Shown one piece after another: positions 12,243-12,265 of a stretch of 12,265 bases of DNA (positions are counted from its first letter, which is position 1; every line of letters begins with the position of its first letter). Position numbers and translations under genes: made by a program. The notes under the pieces were generated by a model. The model saw only the letters and a program-made list of their open reading frames with translations, was not told where the DNA came from and did no database searches. The stretch covers positions 1-12,265 of the forward strand of contig JAFAFP010000046.1 of NCBI GenBank assembly GCA_023423415.1, given 5' to 3'. The DNA is from Pseudomonadota bacterium. GTDB taxonomy: Bacteria; Pseudomonadota; Alphaproteobacteria; Rhizobiales; Xanthobacteraceae.

Positions 12243-12265
12243 AAAAGGGCGGCGCATCCCGCCGC
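12243..12265 (+). terminator. Left part of a probable intrinsic terminator after rplQ, cut by the window end
   Basis: GCGGCG (12249-12254) pairs perfectly with CGCCGC (12260-12265, the last six bases) around CATCC. The bases just upstream of the stem are AAAAGG (12243-12248), which would pair with CCTTTT if that follows beyond the window. That would make a long GC-rich stem ending in a T-run, 24 nt after the rplQ stop. The hairpin is visible; the T-run is a prediction. Confidence 0.6.

Noticed and set aside
1..12265. Defence system, CRISPR array, prophage, insertion sequence or tRNA/rRNA genes
   Set aside because: Every sizeable stretch is accounted for by conserved housekeeping genes; no regular spaced repeats, transposase or RNA gene was seen.

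Overview
The window is a continuous run of chromosomal housekeeping genes, all on the + strand: the end of the S10 ribosomal-protein operon, the whole spc operon, and the alpha operon. It opens inside rplB and reads rpsS, rplV, rpsC, rplP, rpmC, rpsQ | rplN, rplX, rplE, rpsN, rpsH, rplF, rplR, rpsE, rpmD, rplO, secY, adk | rpsM, rpsK, rpoA, rplQ. It ends just after rplQ, inside what looks like the left half of a transcription terminator. All 22 complete genes and the partial rplB appear intact. No gene-free stretch exceeds 300 bases; the longest gaps are adk-rpsM (170 bp), rpoA-rplQ (159 bp), rpmD-rplO (114 bp) and rpsK-rpoA (98 bp).

Organism: the DNA is GC-rich with strong G/C third-position bias. 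RpoA, SecY, L14, L5 and S5 read like those of Hyphomicrobiales (Alphaproteobacteria), near the Nitrobacteraceae/Xanthobacteraceae group. The gene order fits: adk follows secY, and the alpha operon lacks rpsD. The compound palindrome between rpmD and rplO is of a kind I associate with Bradyrhizobium-like genomes. This placement is from memory of the protein families; the genus cannot be named.

Layout: S10 and spc genes are packed tightly, with gaps of 5-18 nt or overlaps (rplN/rplX 1 nt, rplX/rplE 8 nt, rpsH/rplF 1 nt, secY/adk 4 nt). This implies co-transcription and partly coupled translation. Longer gaps occur at the classical operon junctions and in the alpha operon, and several hold hairpins: across the rpsQ stop codon, before rpsM, before rpsK, between rpsK and rpoA, and between rpoA and rplQ. 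A possible sigma-70-type promoter lies at the very end of adk.

The genes jointly supply ribosome parts (uL2 to bL17), the RNA polymerase alpha subunit, the SecY translocon core and adenylate kinase, coupling ribosome supply to transcription, protein export and adenylate balance. I see no hidden new multi-gene system. The most unusual items are (1) a 129-residue histone H1-like basic tail fused to adenylate kinase, with an internal 30-bp duplication, (2) a compound palindromic repeat inserted inside the spc operon, and (3) a 55-residue charged tail on L15.
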